Assembly: GCA_029237695.1 (NCBI GenBank)
Contig: CM055278.1
Span: 77,025,817-77,089,816, forward strand
DNA from: Conchocele bisecta
Lineage: Eukaryota > Mollusca > Bivalvia > Lucinida > Thyasiridae
Reading direction: 5' to 3'
Length of the DNA stretch: 64,000 bases
The notes under the pieces are model-generated. The model had not been told where the DNA came from. It searched no databases and saw nothing but the letters and a program-made list of their open reading frames with translations. Shown here piece after piece: positions 21,448-32,239 of the stretch; the stretch's first letter is position 1, and every line of letters begins with the position of its first letter. The position numbers and the translations under genes are program-made.

Positions 21448-24400
21448 ATGATAACGTCAGAAACTAGAGCAGAAATAGAAAGTTTGAGAAGAGAAGCCGA
21501 ATCTCTAGGGATTACTTATAGTAAACGGTTGAGAGTTAGGGGGTTGACAAATCTTATAAACTCCACAGAGAATGAGGCGTTTATGAAGCGGTTTACCCGC
21601 GCCCACAAACGAGGAGCCTTTAAAGATATATCCAAAGCGGAGGAAGTAGGTAACAGAATTCAAAAAGAAAGTATTGCGGGGTTAAGGGCTAGTGTAATCA
21701 AACCTTCAAGCACAAATAATTTGTCCCAAATTAGACGCCAAAATAATAATAAGAAAAGATCTATAGTTCGCGCGATAGTGGAAAAAGGTGAAGAAATATT
21801 GGGGGCTCACGATGAAACATTGGAAAAGGTGGAAAAGGTAAAATGGAAGACGGGTAGTTACATTATCCTTTCGTAAAAACATTAACATTAACGAGTCTGA
21901 ACGCATGTCCGATAAACTCGCTCCGTATCTAACAACCAATTTTTATTTGAGATATTCATATTCTTACAAGCTAGAACATATGGAGGAAATTAAAAATGGA
22001 AAACCTAAAACTATAATATTTCACAAAAATCTCGGTGGTAGCGAACCACTATCATCAATGAAAACCGTTAAAAAATGGCTGTCAGATAAGGAGCAAACAC
22101 GAATAATGTCCGATAAAATAGACAGACCAAATACAAAGTGGAAGTTTGTAAGATGGGTAGAGGTTTTTATAAAGCTAATACAGGGTAGTAGGGGAATAGA
22201 TTTGGGACTACAATCCAAAGAAGCAGCAGGAGGAGAACTTCCAGAATGGTTGAGGAATAGAAAAGGTATGTAATTCTTTTAGATAAGTATAATGACGATC
22301 TTTGTCTGTTCAGGTGTCTAGCTATGCACCTTGATAAAAAGATCAGACCTGACAGATGTACAGAAAAGGCAAAAGAACTTAGTAAGCAATATTTCGGTAG
22401 TAATGTGGTTTCACCAATTTCTTTTTCAGATCTGAAAAAGGTTGAAGAGTTTTTTAAAATCGGTATAGAAGTATATCAACCCACTGAATGTAATGTATGG
22501 TGGTTGAAAAAGGTACCAGCGCACTATAAGGCAATAGGTAATAAACCAATGACAATAGGACTGTTTAATAATCACGCATTTCTGATAAAAAACCAAAAAA
22601 TTAAAAACCTATCTAAAAATTTACGCCTGCGATAATTGCAAGCAGAAATTCACGAAAGCGAGTAATATGAAGAGACACGGACCAACATGTATGAGAGGTG
22701 AGACAAAAGTAATATGTGATGGTAATTATTTAGAGCGCCCGCGTTCGTCGTTCGAGAAAGCGTTTTACCCAAAAGGTTCTAACAGTTATGGGGCGATCGA
22801 TTGGATGTATTCTGTGGAAAAGCGGGAGGGAATTCACATTCACCACGAACAGTGCGGACACGGAGGTGAAAGATGGATTTTAGGAGCTCCGGTAGATGGA
22901 TACTGTCCAGAAACCAATACCGTATATCAATATCACGGCTGTTACTGGCACGGGTGTGAGATTCATGCAAAGCATAGAAAAGAAGAACGCACATCCACTA
23001 TGAGAAGAGATAAAGTTATTAGAAAAAGCAAAGAATTCAACCTAGTAGTTATGTGGGAATGCGAATTTCAAAGAACGGGTAAAGATATAAAGATCGGTTG
23101 TGACACTACTCTTTATCCATATCAGATAGTATACGATTTTGAGGCGTATCTCCAGCCAGAAGTTGAAACTACCGGTAATAGTTTAGAGTACGAAGCTGAG
23201 CACGTTCCGGCAAGCGTTAGTATAGGAGATAATTTCTCAGGAACAGTAACTCATATTTGTGATAAAGATCCTGCAAAACTTATAGAAAAATTCGTAGAAG
23301 ATTTGAAAGTCAGGGGAAAAGCTATAAGAGAAGAAGTGTGGTCAAGATATAGGTTTAATACAGAACATTTACGTAAAAACCAAATCGCCAAGATCGAACA
23401 GTGGATAGAGCAAGTACCGGTTATAGGTTTTAACAGCAGATATACGATATAAACTTAATAAAGAAATACCTAGTAGGCGAACTGGCATCAACAACAAAGA
23501 AAGTAATGGTCGGAAAACGTGCAAACGCAACAATATTTCTATTTACTCCAGAGTTTAGATTTCTTGATGTAATACTTTATCTAGGACCCGGTGTAAGTTA
23601 CGATAGTTGGATAAAAGCCTACGAATGCAAAGGACAGAAATCTTTCTTTCCTTATGAGTGGTTCGATTCTCCAGACAAACTGGATTACCCAGGACTACCG
23701 GATATAGAGAATTGGTATTCCAAACTATCTGGGAAAATGTTAATAGACGAAACAGAATTAAGTAAATGTCGTAGAATTTTCGAAGAAAATAATATGAAAA
23801 CTTTCAGAGATTGGTTGTAAATATTATAACGATTTAGATGTAGCACCGTTCCTAGAAGCGGTGGAAAAAATGTGTGAATTTTATAAACACAGAGGTGTGG
23901 ATATTTTCAAAGATGCGGTAACACTACCTGGAGTAGCTATACAATATTTATTGAGAGGAACCATTAAAGAACAAAAATCTTCAAAGACGATTATACCGGA
24001 GGATGCTCTATATGCACCAAAAGAAGAAACATACGAAATGATGAAGGACGCTCTAGTTGGCGGTCCATCAATAGTATTTACACGATATGCAGAAGCTGGT
24101 GTTTCAAATATTAGATCTAATTCCTCAAATGAAATTAACAAACCTTGCAAGGCTGTTTTGGGGTACGATGCAAACGCGTTATATTTATCTACGTTAAATA
24201 AAGAGATGCCGTGTGGGAGAGAAACTATACACCATATAGATACCCCACATAACCCTAAATTTATTAAAAAGTTTTTGTAAAAGAGTTTTATCTGGAGACT
24301 GGTTTGGGTTTGCGGAGGTGGATATAGAAGTTCCACACAACTTAAAACATAAGTTTTCTGAAATGTCCCCAATATTTGTAAACAGAGAAGTAGAGGTTGA

Positions 24401-25457
24401 TGAAGTTCCCACACACATGTTAAAATATTTGGAAGATACTGGAAGAACTAGAGGAAATGGAAGAAAATTGATGGGATCTATGACCGCCACTAAAGTATTG
24501 CTGTACGCGCCACTGTTGAAATGGTATTTAAAACACGGCCTAGAAATAACTGGAGTTCATCGTGTTATAGATTATATTAGTGGAAAACCATTCGAATGGT
24601 TCGCAAAAGAAGTTACAGCCGCAAGACGAACAGGCGATGTAGAACCAAATAAGAAACCAGTAGCCGACATAATGAAATTATTAGGAAACTCGTGTTGTGG
24701 AAAAATGATAGAGGCAACGGAGAGACATTTAAATACGACATATACACAAAACGAAACCTGTGTTGACAAAGCATTAAGATCTGCATTCTTTGACGATTTG
24801 GAAGAGATAGGAGATGCGTACGAAATATCTTCAAGAAAACCCAGGTGTGCGGTAAAGAGACCATTCCATTGTGGAATAGCGGTTTATCAACTAGCTAAAT
24901 TGAGAATGTTGGAATTTTACTACGAATTTCTAGATAAATACGTAAAAAGAGAAGACTTTGAATTAATACAGATGGATACAGATATATCGTATATAGGAGT
25001 TAGTGGAAAAACGATAGAGGAATTGATTAGACCTAACTTACTAGACGAGTTTGAAAAAGAAAAAAAGAAATGGTTGGCTTGGGATAAATGGAGCGAAAGA
25101 GAGCCCGGACTTTTCAAAATGGAATTTAGCGGGGATAGGGCGATAGCGTTATCTAGTAAGTGTTATTTCGTAGAAAAAATTAATATCACTAAAGATAATT
25201 TGGAACAAATTAAAAATAATAAAAACTCTGCGAAAGGAATGTCCAAGAGAACTAACAATTTAAATTGGGATAGATATAAACGAGTACTAAGTGAAACTAC
25301 AGAAGATGGAAAACACATTATAGATGTAGCGCAAAATAGAGGATTTAAAATGAAAGACGGCGTTATGAAAACGTACTGTCAACAAAAATTAGGACTCTCG
25401 GCATACTACGATAAAAGACGCGTGTTACCAGACGGAATACATACAGAACATCTCTAG
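21448..25457 (+). pseudogene. polB: Protein-primed-type DNA polymerase B, copy A, frameshifted
   Basis: The coding region spans about 1,330 codons in seven pieces. In order it shows a basic N-terminal region, a C2H2-like finger (about 22,640-22,700), and a Vsr-like nuclease segment with YQYHGCYWHGC (about 22,928) and a later VVMWECEF. The polymerase motifs follow: exonuclease DFEAY (23,135), GFNS (about 23,423), motif A YDANALYLS (about 24,164), motif B GNSCCGK (about 24,682) and motif C at 24,975. Motif C reads DTDI, whereas copy B keeps the usual DTDS. Reading frame is lost near 21,840, 22,277, 22,613, 23,430, 23,812 and 24,272. The last 379 codons (24,318-25,457) are continuous. The gene converges on integrase with a 4-bp overlap. 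The role would be replication of the element. Confidence 0.9.
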
Positions 25458-26464
25458 TGATCCGGGGGTAGCTGGGTGTCAGAAGGCACTATAAGAAGTT
25501 CTTCGCGAACAAACCCTCGAGATGGCCCATCATCCAAATAGTAGAGCACGGGCTCATCGGGTTTGGTAATAGATCGATCTAGATGATATACATTGAGAGA
25601 CCACACTGGATCAGTCGCGCGGCGGCTGCCACCTTCGAGCTCTCCCGGTTGATAGAGGTACCGGACGTCAATATCTGATGGAAGCCGCTGCTCCTCTAAA
25701 CCAACGGGTCGCCCGCGCGAGACGGCAGAGGGCACGCTCGTCACCCTTTTAAACTTGATAGCATCTACAGGCTTCTTACCTATCAATCTGGTCACCTCTC
25801 CGTTCAGTGCGGAGACCACGGCGGGCAGTCTGGCCACCCACTCGGTCGATCGCGAATGAGGGTTTACAAGTTCTTTAGCGTATTGGTGTCCGAACAGTCT
25901 CTCAGCCAGGGTTCGATTGAAGCGTTCCACGATCCCCTGGTCCCGGTGGATGTTGACGCGGCCTCGTCTGATAGAAACTTTATGCTTAGACAATAGATGA
26001 GAGACCGCGCCCATGAACTCGCGGCCGGGATCGACCTGGAGAAGATTCGGCCATTTGAGAGGACTCCTCTTATATATTCGGGAAAGAGCCTCGGCCACTT
26101 CCTTAGACTCTTTAGTGACCAACGGCTCAGCCCCCTTATAACGACTCGCTACGTCAACGATTGTCAGTGCGTACTTGTACGTCTTGCGACCGACGCGATC
26201 GTGAGGTAGAAACAGGAGGTCCGCTTGGTGAACTTGGTTCGGCACCGGCACGTCGAATTTCGGGCGCGGAATATTGTGAGGCGCGGGTAAATATATCTGC
26301 CAGATGGCCTGCTTCTTGAGCCATTCCTTGACAGCGTTTTCTGAAACCTTGGTCGCCGCCGCGAGGTTCTTGATGGCCGTGAGTCCCTTCCAGTAGCCGC
26401 GTGGGCTATAGTATGTATTCGACAGCTTGCGCGTTAGTTTGGTATCAAGTTTGCGTGTGTTCAT
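25454..26464 (-). CDS. INT: Polinton integrase (retroviral type, DDE)
   Basis: This intact 336-residue frame has an N-terminal helical region (about residues 1-60, GYWKGLTAIKNLAAATKVSE, then WLKKQ). An rve-type catalytic core follows, with the first Asp in QADLLF, the second in LQVDPGREF and the Glu in GIVERFNRTLAERL. A C-terminal tail of about 130 residues follows. It would insert the element's ends into the host genome. The ATG at 26,464 lies 20 bp inside the end of the upstream gene, an overlap also kept in copy B. This is the only hallmark replication or integration enzyme in either copy that is uninterrupted. Confidence 0.92.
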   Translation of the reverse strand: MNTRKLDTKLTRKLSNTYYSPRGYWKGLTAIKNLAAATKVSENAVKEWLKKQAIWQIYLPAPHNIPRPKFDVPVPNQVHQADLLFLPHDRVGRKTYKYALTIVDVASRYKGAEPLVTKESKEVAEALSRIYKRSPLKWPNLLQVDPGREFMGAVSHLLSKHKVSIRRGRVNIHRDQGIVERFNRTLAERLFGHQYAKELVNPHSRSTEWVARLPAVVSALNGEVTRLIGKKPVDAIKFKRVTSVPSAVSRGRPVGLEEQRLPSDIDVRYLYQPGELEGGSRRATDPVWSLNVYHLDRSITKPDEPVLYYLDDGPSRGFVREELLIVPSDTQLPPDH

Positions 26465-26837
26465 CGTATGCGAAGTATTCTAATATATCAGACAATCTCC
26501 AACATGCCCTCGCCAGTTCGTCCGGTAACTGCGTCGTTAATAATAAACCTTTGTTGGAAGTACAATTGCGATTGTCGCTGCAGCCCCAATCGCGTTTGGG
26601 TTGGAACAGGAGAGGGGAATCTAATTCATTCAATCTCGATTGGGAGTCCAATCCCCCAGGATTGGTGGAGGAATCTAACATCCGCTTTGCGAAAAGGGTG
26701 GCCTCTTTTTCGTCCTCGCGCCACGTCTCGAGAGAATCTTGGGCCAGACGAATCATACTCTTTGCACCAGGTAAACGATGTTTTTGGGCAGTGTAGCCTA
26801 CATCGATCATAGCGTCATAAAGTTTGTCAACTAACAT
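26445..26837 (-). CDS. Conserved Polinton protein, unknown function (130 aa)
   Basis: A soluble-looking, helix-rich protein beginning MLVDKLYDAMIDVGYTAQKH, with an internal hydrophilic stretch and a C-terminal LSDILEYFAYDEH. The same gene is present between the same neighbours in copy B (59,715-59,993), which supports real coding. The two copies differ most in a middle segment holding CCAAT...TTGG palindromes. The 20-bp overlap with integrase suggests a shared transcript. Function not recognised. Confidence 0.65.
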   Translation of the reverse strand: MLVDKLYDAMIDVGYTAQKHRLPGAKSMIRLAQDSLETWREDEKEATLFAKRMLDSSTNPGGLDSQSRLNELDSPLLFQPKRDWGCSDNRNCTSNKGLLLTTQLPDELARACWRLSDILEYFAYDEHTQT

Positions 26838-26895
26838 CGTTCTATATATATATATTTATAAAAAAAAAAAAAAAAATGTTTTTTTAATTAATTAA

Positions 26896-27318
26896 TTATT
26901 TTATATAGTAGCCGACGAGCCCAACCACAACCATTCCCACGACGATGAACGCCATCTCGCGGTCCTTTTGGGCCTCTGACGGTACATAGAAATCTGAAAG
27001 TTGGGGCTCGGGATCCATTGGATCGAGACTTTTGTGCGGATATGCCAGCGCGTACTCGCGGTTGGCTTCTTCAACGTTCTGAAAAGTTTGCGCGGCGTGA
27101 TTTTCGCGGTGAAGCTCTTCATTGACCCAGCCCAGATGGGCGGTTCGTTTTTTCGACCACGCTTCCTTTGCGCTATTGAGTTGTTCTACAGCTAAATCAT
27201 GGCGCTTACGCTCCTCATCCACGTTCGAGCTTTTCATTTTAGAGAATATAAAGTTGCTACCGCTGAACGCCAATGCGTTTACAAGCGCACCACCTACTAT
27301 TACTGTGATTGAAGCCAT
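26896..27318 (-). CDS. Conserved Polinton membrane protein (140 aa)
   Basis: The N-terminus (MASITVIVGGALVNALAFSG) and the C-terminus (FIVVGMVVVGLVGYY) are hydrophobic and flank a charged helical middle (about residues 30-110) with DEERKRHDLAVEQLNSAKEA. It could be a two-span membrane or virion protein. Copy B carries the N-terminal 80 residues before a deletion. It starts one base after the stop of the next upstream gene, so the two are probably co-expressed. Confidence 0.65.
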   Translation of the reverse strand: MASITVIVGGALVNALAFSGSNFIFSKMKSSNVDEERKRHDLAVEQLNSAKEAWSKKRTAHLGWVNEELHRENHAAQTFQNVEEANREYALAYPHKSLDPMDPEPQLSDFYVPSEAQKDREMAFIVVGMVVVGLVGYYIK

Positions 27319-27552
27319 TTATTTCCATATATTAACTGGTAGAATTCCAGCTTTAACTAGATAATCTCGGGTCCAAACTGCGGCCGCTACATCTAAGGTC
27401 GCGAGCCCTACGTCTCTCGCAGTAAAGTCCAATTTGGGAGCGGTTCCTCCTAGGGCCATCTTTGATAGTCGAGCATACCCGATACTGAAACCCGATATCA
27501 CCACGGCGTGATAAAGCGCATTCACTAACATTTTACCATCTTGTTCAGCCAT
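27319..27552 (-). CDS. Small conserved Polinton protein (77 aa)
   Basis: The protein contains MALGGTAPKLDFTARDVGLA and ends LVKAGILPVNIWK. Two moderately hydrophobic segments suggest membrane association. The same gene is recognisable but broken in copy B (59,263-59,471). The strongly kept C-terminal block suggests a real function, perhaps in virion assembly, but I do not recognise a family. Confidence 0.6.
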   Translation of the reverse strand: MAEQDGKMLVNALYHAVVISGFSIGYARLSKMALGGTAPKLDFTARDVGLATLDVAAAVWTRDYLVKAGILPVNIWK

Positions 27553-27560
27553 TGTTATAA

Positions 27561-28100
27561 TTATTGCATATAAAAGGGGTCGCGATCAATGTTTAAATGG
27601 GGCGCATCCAATCGCGATTGGTGTTTCGTAACTTTCTTCTGAACACTGGCTGGTTGTTTTTTCGATAATATGGGGTATTTCCAAACACACAGGGCACCAA
27701 CAACTGTCAGACCACCACCAACAACCCAACTCCAATTCACGAATTTGGGTTCAATCGGATTCGCCCAACTCCAACGGCAGTTGGTATTGGGTGACAAATT
27801 CAAAGAATTTAGGTGTGCTTCCAATTCGTGAATTGGGGGTATTGTTGTACTCAACTCTGTCTTCAGATGTTTTGCTGTCTCCGTCCCCGATTGTAACGAC
27901 TGTTTAGCCTCTCGAAGCTCGGCGAGTATTTTATCTTGTTTAACTTTTCGGGTGGCAGCCGCCGCCCGCCCAGCTGCCTGTCTTTTGGGATTTTTTATAT
28001 GCGGTATGTCATCCAGTGGCGGAGTAACACTCTGGTTCGATTGTGTTGGAGCAATCTGGTTCAACTCCGTCACTCTCGTGGGTGTGTCTTGTGTCATCAT
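27561..28100 (-). CDS. Basic/helical protein with one membrane span (179 aa)
   Basis: The N-terminal third is Thr/Gln/Pro-rich. It is followed by a basic helix NPKRQAAGRAAAATRKVKQD (about residues 37-56) continuing as a coiled coil, then a hydrophobic span VVGGGLTVVGALCVW (about residues 125-140) and a conserved tail DAPHLNIDRDPFYMQ. Copy B (58,757-59,254) conserves the basic helix, the span and the tail but has different in-frame insertions carrying CCAAT...ATTGG palindromes. The frame overlaps the next upstream gene by 92 bp. Possible DNA or capsid-core role is inference only. Confidence 0.65.
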   Translation of the reverse strand: MMTQDTPTRVTELNQIAPTQSNQSVTPPLDDIPHIKNPKRQAAGRAAAATRKVKQDKILAELREAKQSLQSGTETAKHLKTELSTTIPPIHELEAHLNSLNLSPNTNCRWSWANPIEPKFVNWSWVVGGGLTVVGALCVWKYPILSKKQPASVQKKVTKHQSRLDAPHLNIDRDPFYMQ

Positions 28101-28662
28101 TTTCAGGGCTTATAGTTCGTGGGCATATATGTCCAAATTGACAGTGTTTACCCGTGGTCAACGCGGTTGTCAGCGGAGCTAAGTACATTCCAAACTTGTG
28201 ATAAATTGAGCAGCATGCCGTTCTAAGAGTGTGTCCTATAAAAGGGTCAGTCTCTAGATCATCAATCAACCCCGCAGTGTTTGGTATAGGGAGAAGTCTA
28301 CTAACGGCGGTAGCGTACAAATGAATAGCCGCCGATCCAAGAGTTTTTATCATCTCTGCTCCCAATTTGGATTCGTATCGCGCATACATTTTATCGATCT
28401 CCGCATCTGACATCTTATCCACCTGACAAACTGAGAGACGCCTACCTAGATAATGCTCCGATTGTCCCCCAGCAACCAGCGCAGCTAGACGCTCGCGTCG
28501 CGCCGCATTTTCATTCGGAGTCGTTGCACTCAACCCAATACCAACTGCCGTTGGAGTTGGAGTTGATCCCGATTGCTCTGTCGGAGTTGATGTTTCATTA
28601 TCTTTGGCAGTCGGAGTTGAGGTTTCTTCCATTAGCTGATCGAGAAGTTCGTCGCAGTTCAT
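28009..28662 (-). CDS. Conserved Polinton protein (217 aa)
   Basis: The N-terminal 55 residues are Thr/Pro-rich and low complexity. The conserved core runs from about residue 55 to 180 and includes YARYESKLGAEMIKTLGSAA, NTAGLIDDLETDPFIGHTLR and YHKFGMYLAPLTTALTTGKH. The core is almost unchanged in copy B, where the low-complexity N-terminus is absent. This pattern of one rigid core and a variable head suggests a structural protein. I recognise it as a recurrent Polinton protein without an assigned function. Confidence 0.7.
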   Translation of the reverse strand: MNCDELLDQLMEETSTPTAKDNETSTPTEQSGSTPTPTAVGIGLSATTPNENAARRERLAALVAGGQSEHYLGRRLSVCQVDKMSDAEIDKMYARYESKLGAEMIKTLGSAAIHLYATAVSRLLPIPNTAGLIDDLETDPFIGHTLRTACCSIYHKFGMYLAPLTTALTTGKHCQFGHICPRTISPENDDTRHTHESDGVEPDCSNTIEPECYSATG

Positions 28663-28664
28663 TT

Positions 28665-28778
28665 TTATTTTTTTTTCAAAATTAGTAATTTAACTATTCT
28701 AACAAGTCTCATCACTTTAACATATTTATTTATTACAAAAATAATAAATGCGCACCACCCGATACTTATGATCACCAT
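28665..28778 (-). CDS. Possible 37-aa membrane peptide
   Basis: A short frame starts MVIISIGWCAFIIFVINKYV and ends in a Lys-rich tail just before the ATG of the 217-aa gene. The first ten codons are identical in copy B (from 58,261), where a deletion joins the frame to the downstream core. One hydrophobic span is visible. The conserved start supports it, but its length makes it uncertain. Confidence 0.35.
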   Translation of the reverse strand: MVIISIGWCAFIIFVINKYVKVMRLVRIVKLLILKKK

Positions 28779-28814
28779 TATGCTCGCAACAAAGCTCGCA
28801 GCGGAGCAGAAAAT

Positions 28815-28935
28815 TGTTAACATTGTTAACCATTGTTCAGTATTTGTTCAGCATTGTTCAGCAATTGCTAAGCATTGTTCAGCAATTGCTAAGCATTGTT
28901 AAGCAATTGCTTAGCATTGTTAAGCATTGCAATAG
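28815..28935. repeat. Iteron-like array of ATTGTTNAGC / GCAATTGCT
   Basis: At least ten tandem decamer-like units such as GCATTGTTCA and GCAATTGCTA alternate between the small membrane ORF and the ATPase gene. The equivalent place in copy B (58,003-58,220) holds a longer array of the complementary GCTGAACAATG type. Iterated short motifs in an intergenic spacer are typical of protein-binding or replication sites. Confidence 0.6.
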
Positions 28936-28977
28936 CTTATTACTTTGTAATTTTCCTAATTTTTTCAAAACTATTAA

Positions 28978-29605
28978 TTAATTGATAACTTTATAAGCAG
29001 TTGGTTGATCAGTCTTTAGCAGAAGCTTGGCGTGCTTAGTTTCGGAAAGCATCTGTCGAACCTCCAGGCGCTCCTCGCGCGTTGGGATAACGTCATTCTC
29101 TCGAAGACAGTCATCGAATGAGTCTCGGTCCTTGCAGTGAAAGAGGGCGACCCATTTCGTTTGCTCGCGTAGATCCTTGAGGACGGCGTTGTACTTTTGA
29201 GTGGAGATCCATACGCTTTGCCTCGCATGGCGGCCAGAAAATGCGAGCTCGGAGAGCATGTCCTTCTTTTTGGTCATCGCCGCCTTGGCCGAGCAATCAT
29301 CAATCACATATAGGGTGGGCTAATCCTGGAATCTTTGGTATAAACCACGCAACCAATCGTGAAGCCTATCACGTGGGGTCAATAACGTATACCTCAGGGT
29401 CGGTCCATATCCACGGGCGCCGCTGATAAGTATCGTTGTGCCGCACAGTGGGACACAGGATCACAATGTGACGAAAGGCATCGCGGTAGGAATCCTCGAG
29501 CAAGTCGAGGATGAAAACCGTTTTTCCACATCCTGTCTGCCCACATATTATGGCAGAGTGAGCATCTCCAATCGTGAATTGGTATTGATTGTTAATTTTC
29601 TTAAT
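28978..29605 (-). pseudogene. ATP: A32/FtsK-type packaging ATPase, copy A, broken
   Basis: The N-terminal part has a clear Walker A, CGQTGCGKT (about 29,545), and then a Walker B-like LYVIDD (about 29,300), followed by an arginine-rich region with GRHARQSVWISTQKYN. Polinton ATPases of this type pump DNA into the capsid. A frame change near 29,370 and an in-frame TAG near 29,325 separate the two motifs. The last 109 codons (28,978-29,307) are open. No clear ATG was found at the 5' end. The gene is head to tail with the major capsid gene. Confidence 0.85.
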
Positions 29606-29654
29606 TTTTTAAAAATTATGTATTAATAAATCGTTAGATGATTTTTTTATTAAA

Positions 29655-30952
29655 TCAGTAGATCGCTGATACGTATCGACCACCTTCGATGTTGAGTTGT
29701 GCGTCTGTAATTATATATAAGTACACGTTCAATGGCCCGGCTCCGTCCGCCTCTTTGGTTATCTGGATCGTCACACCCTCACTAGCGTTCTCAACTTGGC
29801 GTCCGCTACCGTGTATTTGGTCATCGTCGCTGGCTCGCATGTCTAGCCATAACGCGTATTTGGTATTCAGGAACTCCGCGAGGGAGACGGCCGAGAGATG
29901 CAGGTCTTTGGCAATCTGCTGCAACTTCCGGAGAGCGCTTAGAGCCGGCAGCAAACTGCTTTCTTACTTCATCCCACTGCTGGTGCGCGCGGAAGACCCG
30001 CGCTGTAGAGTTGATTGGGGACTCCCTCGATCGTCACCTCTACCTTCGTGATTTTGGGGTTATAGAATCTGTCGGTTTTTCTAGCACCGAACGCGAACCG
30101 AGCATCCTCGAACAGCATCAGTATACCTTTCATCGAGCGGGCGGGTACGTTGACGTTAATATTCCACAATGTGTCGCTTTTGTCTTTCGGCATCTTGCGA
30201 TGGCGAAGAACTCGGTCGTAAAGTATGGCAACGCGCCCGGCGTACTGGGTTCTGATCAATCGCGGTAGTTCGGGCATCGTGACCATGTCGTACTCCAGCG
30301 AAACATTATCGATCGTATACGTCGATAACATGTCGCTGGCTATGATAACTCGGCCGTAGTCGTTGAACGTTAGTTCGTATTCGAGGCGGTCAGCCAAAGC
30401 GCTCTGATAGTAGGGCATGTGACTCTCCAGCAACTCAAAGTCGAGCGGGATGTAGAAGCGGTTGCCGTAAGCGCCCGCGACCGCGTTGTCACTAGCGTTG
30501 TTATCTACCTTGTTAGCAGCCCCGATTCTAAGTTTGATTACGTTCTTATTTTTGCTGGTGTCAATACCTTGATAGACAGCGTTTTCGAGCTCGTGTGACG
30601 TCTTCCACAGGTCCTGATAGCAATCGTAGGTGTCGCTGTCGTCGATCGACATCACCTCATTACCAGAAATCTTTATCATGGTCTTCTTGACGATGGCGCG
30701 ACCCAGGTTCTGAACGACGGTTCGGTCCGCGTCCGTCGACGTTAGCGAAATAGTGAAAGCGAGGCGAACAGTACCCGGCACAATGACGTCGTTAGCTCCG
30801 AGGTTGGGGAAGCGGACTAAGAGCTGCTGGTTCTGGTCGATCGTCGATGGGTTGTTCGTAATAACGACACTCTGTCTCACGCCTTTTACCCCGAGGGGCT
30901 CACGCAGTCTGCGGTATGGATTGAGTTTGCGACCGTATTGACTCGAAGACAT
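29655..30952 (-). pseudogene. MCP: Major capsid protein (double-jelly-roll type), copy A, broken
   Basis: The first 327 codons from ATG 30,952 are open. They include FYIPLDFELLESHMPYYQ and RLEYELTFNDYG, hallmarks of the Polinton hexon-like capsid protein, and later DTLWNINVNVPARSMKGILM. The frame is lost near 29,990 and again near 29,900. The last 99 codons (29,655-29,954) give the conserved C-terminus with FLNTKYALWLDMRASDDDQ and YLYIITDAQLNIEGG. The product would build the icosahedral shell. Copy B keeps the same order of blocks with stops and a deletion at a similar place. Confidence 0.9.
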
Positions 30953-31027
30953 AATTAATTTTTTCAAAATTATTGAAACTATTAAACCTGTATTGTTTTG
31001 TCTTTAATATAATAATAATTATTAAAG
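30953..31027. promoter_or_regulatory. AT-rich divergent spacer
   Basis: The capsid gene and the next gene diverge across 75 bp containing TTAATTTTTTCAAAATTATT. Similar TTTTNNNAAAATTA blocks sit at 28,670, 28,953, 29,594, 34,618 and 37,166, always between genes. They are candidate promoter or terminator elements of the element. Confidence 0.4.
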
Positions 31028-32195
31028 ATGGCTGGTCTCGATATTGGCATGGACGAATTCGATCGCACTACGGGCGACCGAGAAGATTACCTCGATGATG
31101 ATGATTATGTTGATGATCTCTATCCATATAGCCGCGGAGAGGGCGTGGACGTTGATGACTACCTCAATGATGATTATGTTGATGATACCTATCCATTTAG
31201 CCGCGGAGAGGACTTGGACGCTGATAATGAGGACGAAACGTCCTTCATAGAGTACCCGCCCGATGTGAGTACACATTTCGAAACGTGGGAGGCCAAATCC
31301 AAAACTCCGGCATGGGCGGGTGGTGCCAATATTCCTGAGGGGATCTCCAAGAATGAGCTGGCGTCTACCAAGGAAACGAAAACTCTGGTGAAACGGTGGG
31401 AGCGTATAGTGTCTAAACGCGGCATCTCCGCCACGTTGGAGTTTCGCAGCACTAAAAGAGGAGACCTGTGGGTTAAATGGGGCAATACCTGGATGTTGCT
31501 GACGTACAAGAACAACCCAAACAAGTTCCTCAGCCGCTCTTCATTGAAGCGATATGGAGCACTACTCGCTCGAGCTCTCGGAGTGCTCGACGACATTCAG
31601 GTGCCGCTGCCTACAAAAATGGAGAAACGCTACGAAACGCTGGAGAAGACGGCCGCCACTATAGAAACGATCGAGCTCAGCGAGATCCCTCGCGTAGCCA
31701 CCGACGTTATTAACACGATTGAAACCACGGTCAACGAAATAAACGGCACGAATTTTGACCCACCGTTACCTCTTAGCGAACTCCGGGGACTCAATAAGGT
31801 TCTGCAAACAACTCGGGGCGAACTAGTCAATAACCTCTCCAAACTCTCAGCGCTGGACAAACATATCGCTCTACAAGAAAGAAAAATAAAGGAAGCACGG
31901 GGCGATAGAGAATCTACCGAGCGGATCAACAAACTCCTGCGGTCGTTGCGGGACGAAAGAGAAGCTCGATTGGAGGCTGCCTCAACTAACCGTGAGACGC
32001 TTTCCGGTCAATTAAGTCGTAGCCGCGAAACAATCTCGAGGGTCCTGAACGAGGACACTACACTCGGTGCGCGTATTCGCACTCTGTTCAGAGAAGGGCG
32101 TCACGATAATAACCGTCATCGCGGCTTTCAGCATGATTATATCGACCCTAATTCTATCTATATCGTCTCTATTTGTAGCTGTCAATGCGGGTGCT

Positions 32196-32239
<44 letters not shown>

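Noticed and set aside
23881..24414. 177-residue minus-strand frame inside polB
   Set aside because: It lies antisense to clear polymerase motifs and has no features of its own.
31189..31596. Long minus-strand frame opposite the acidic coiled-coil gene
   Set aside because: It is a shadow of the plus-strand gene; the plus strand carries the blocks conserved in copy B.
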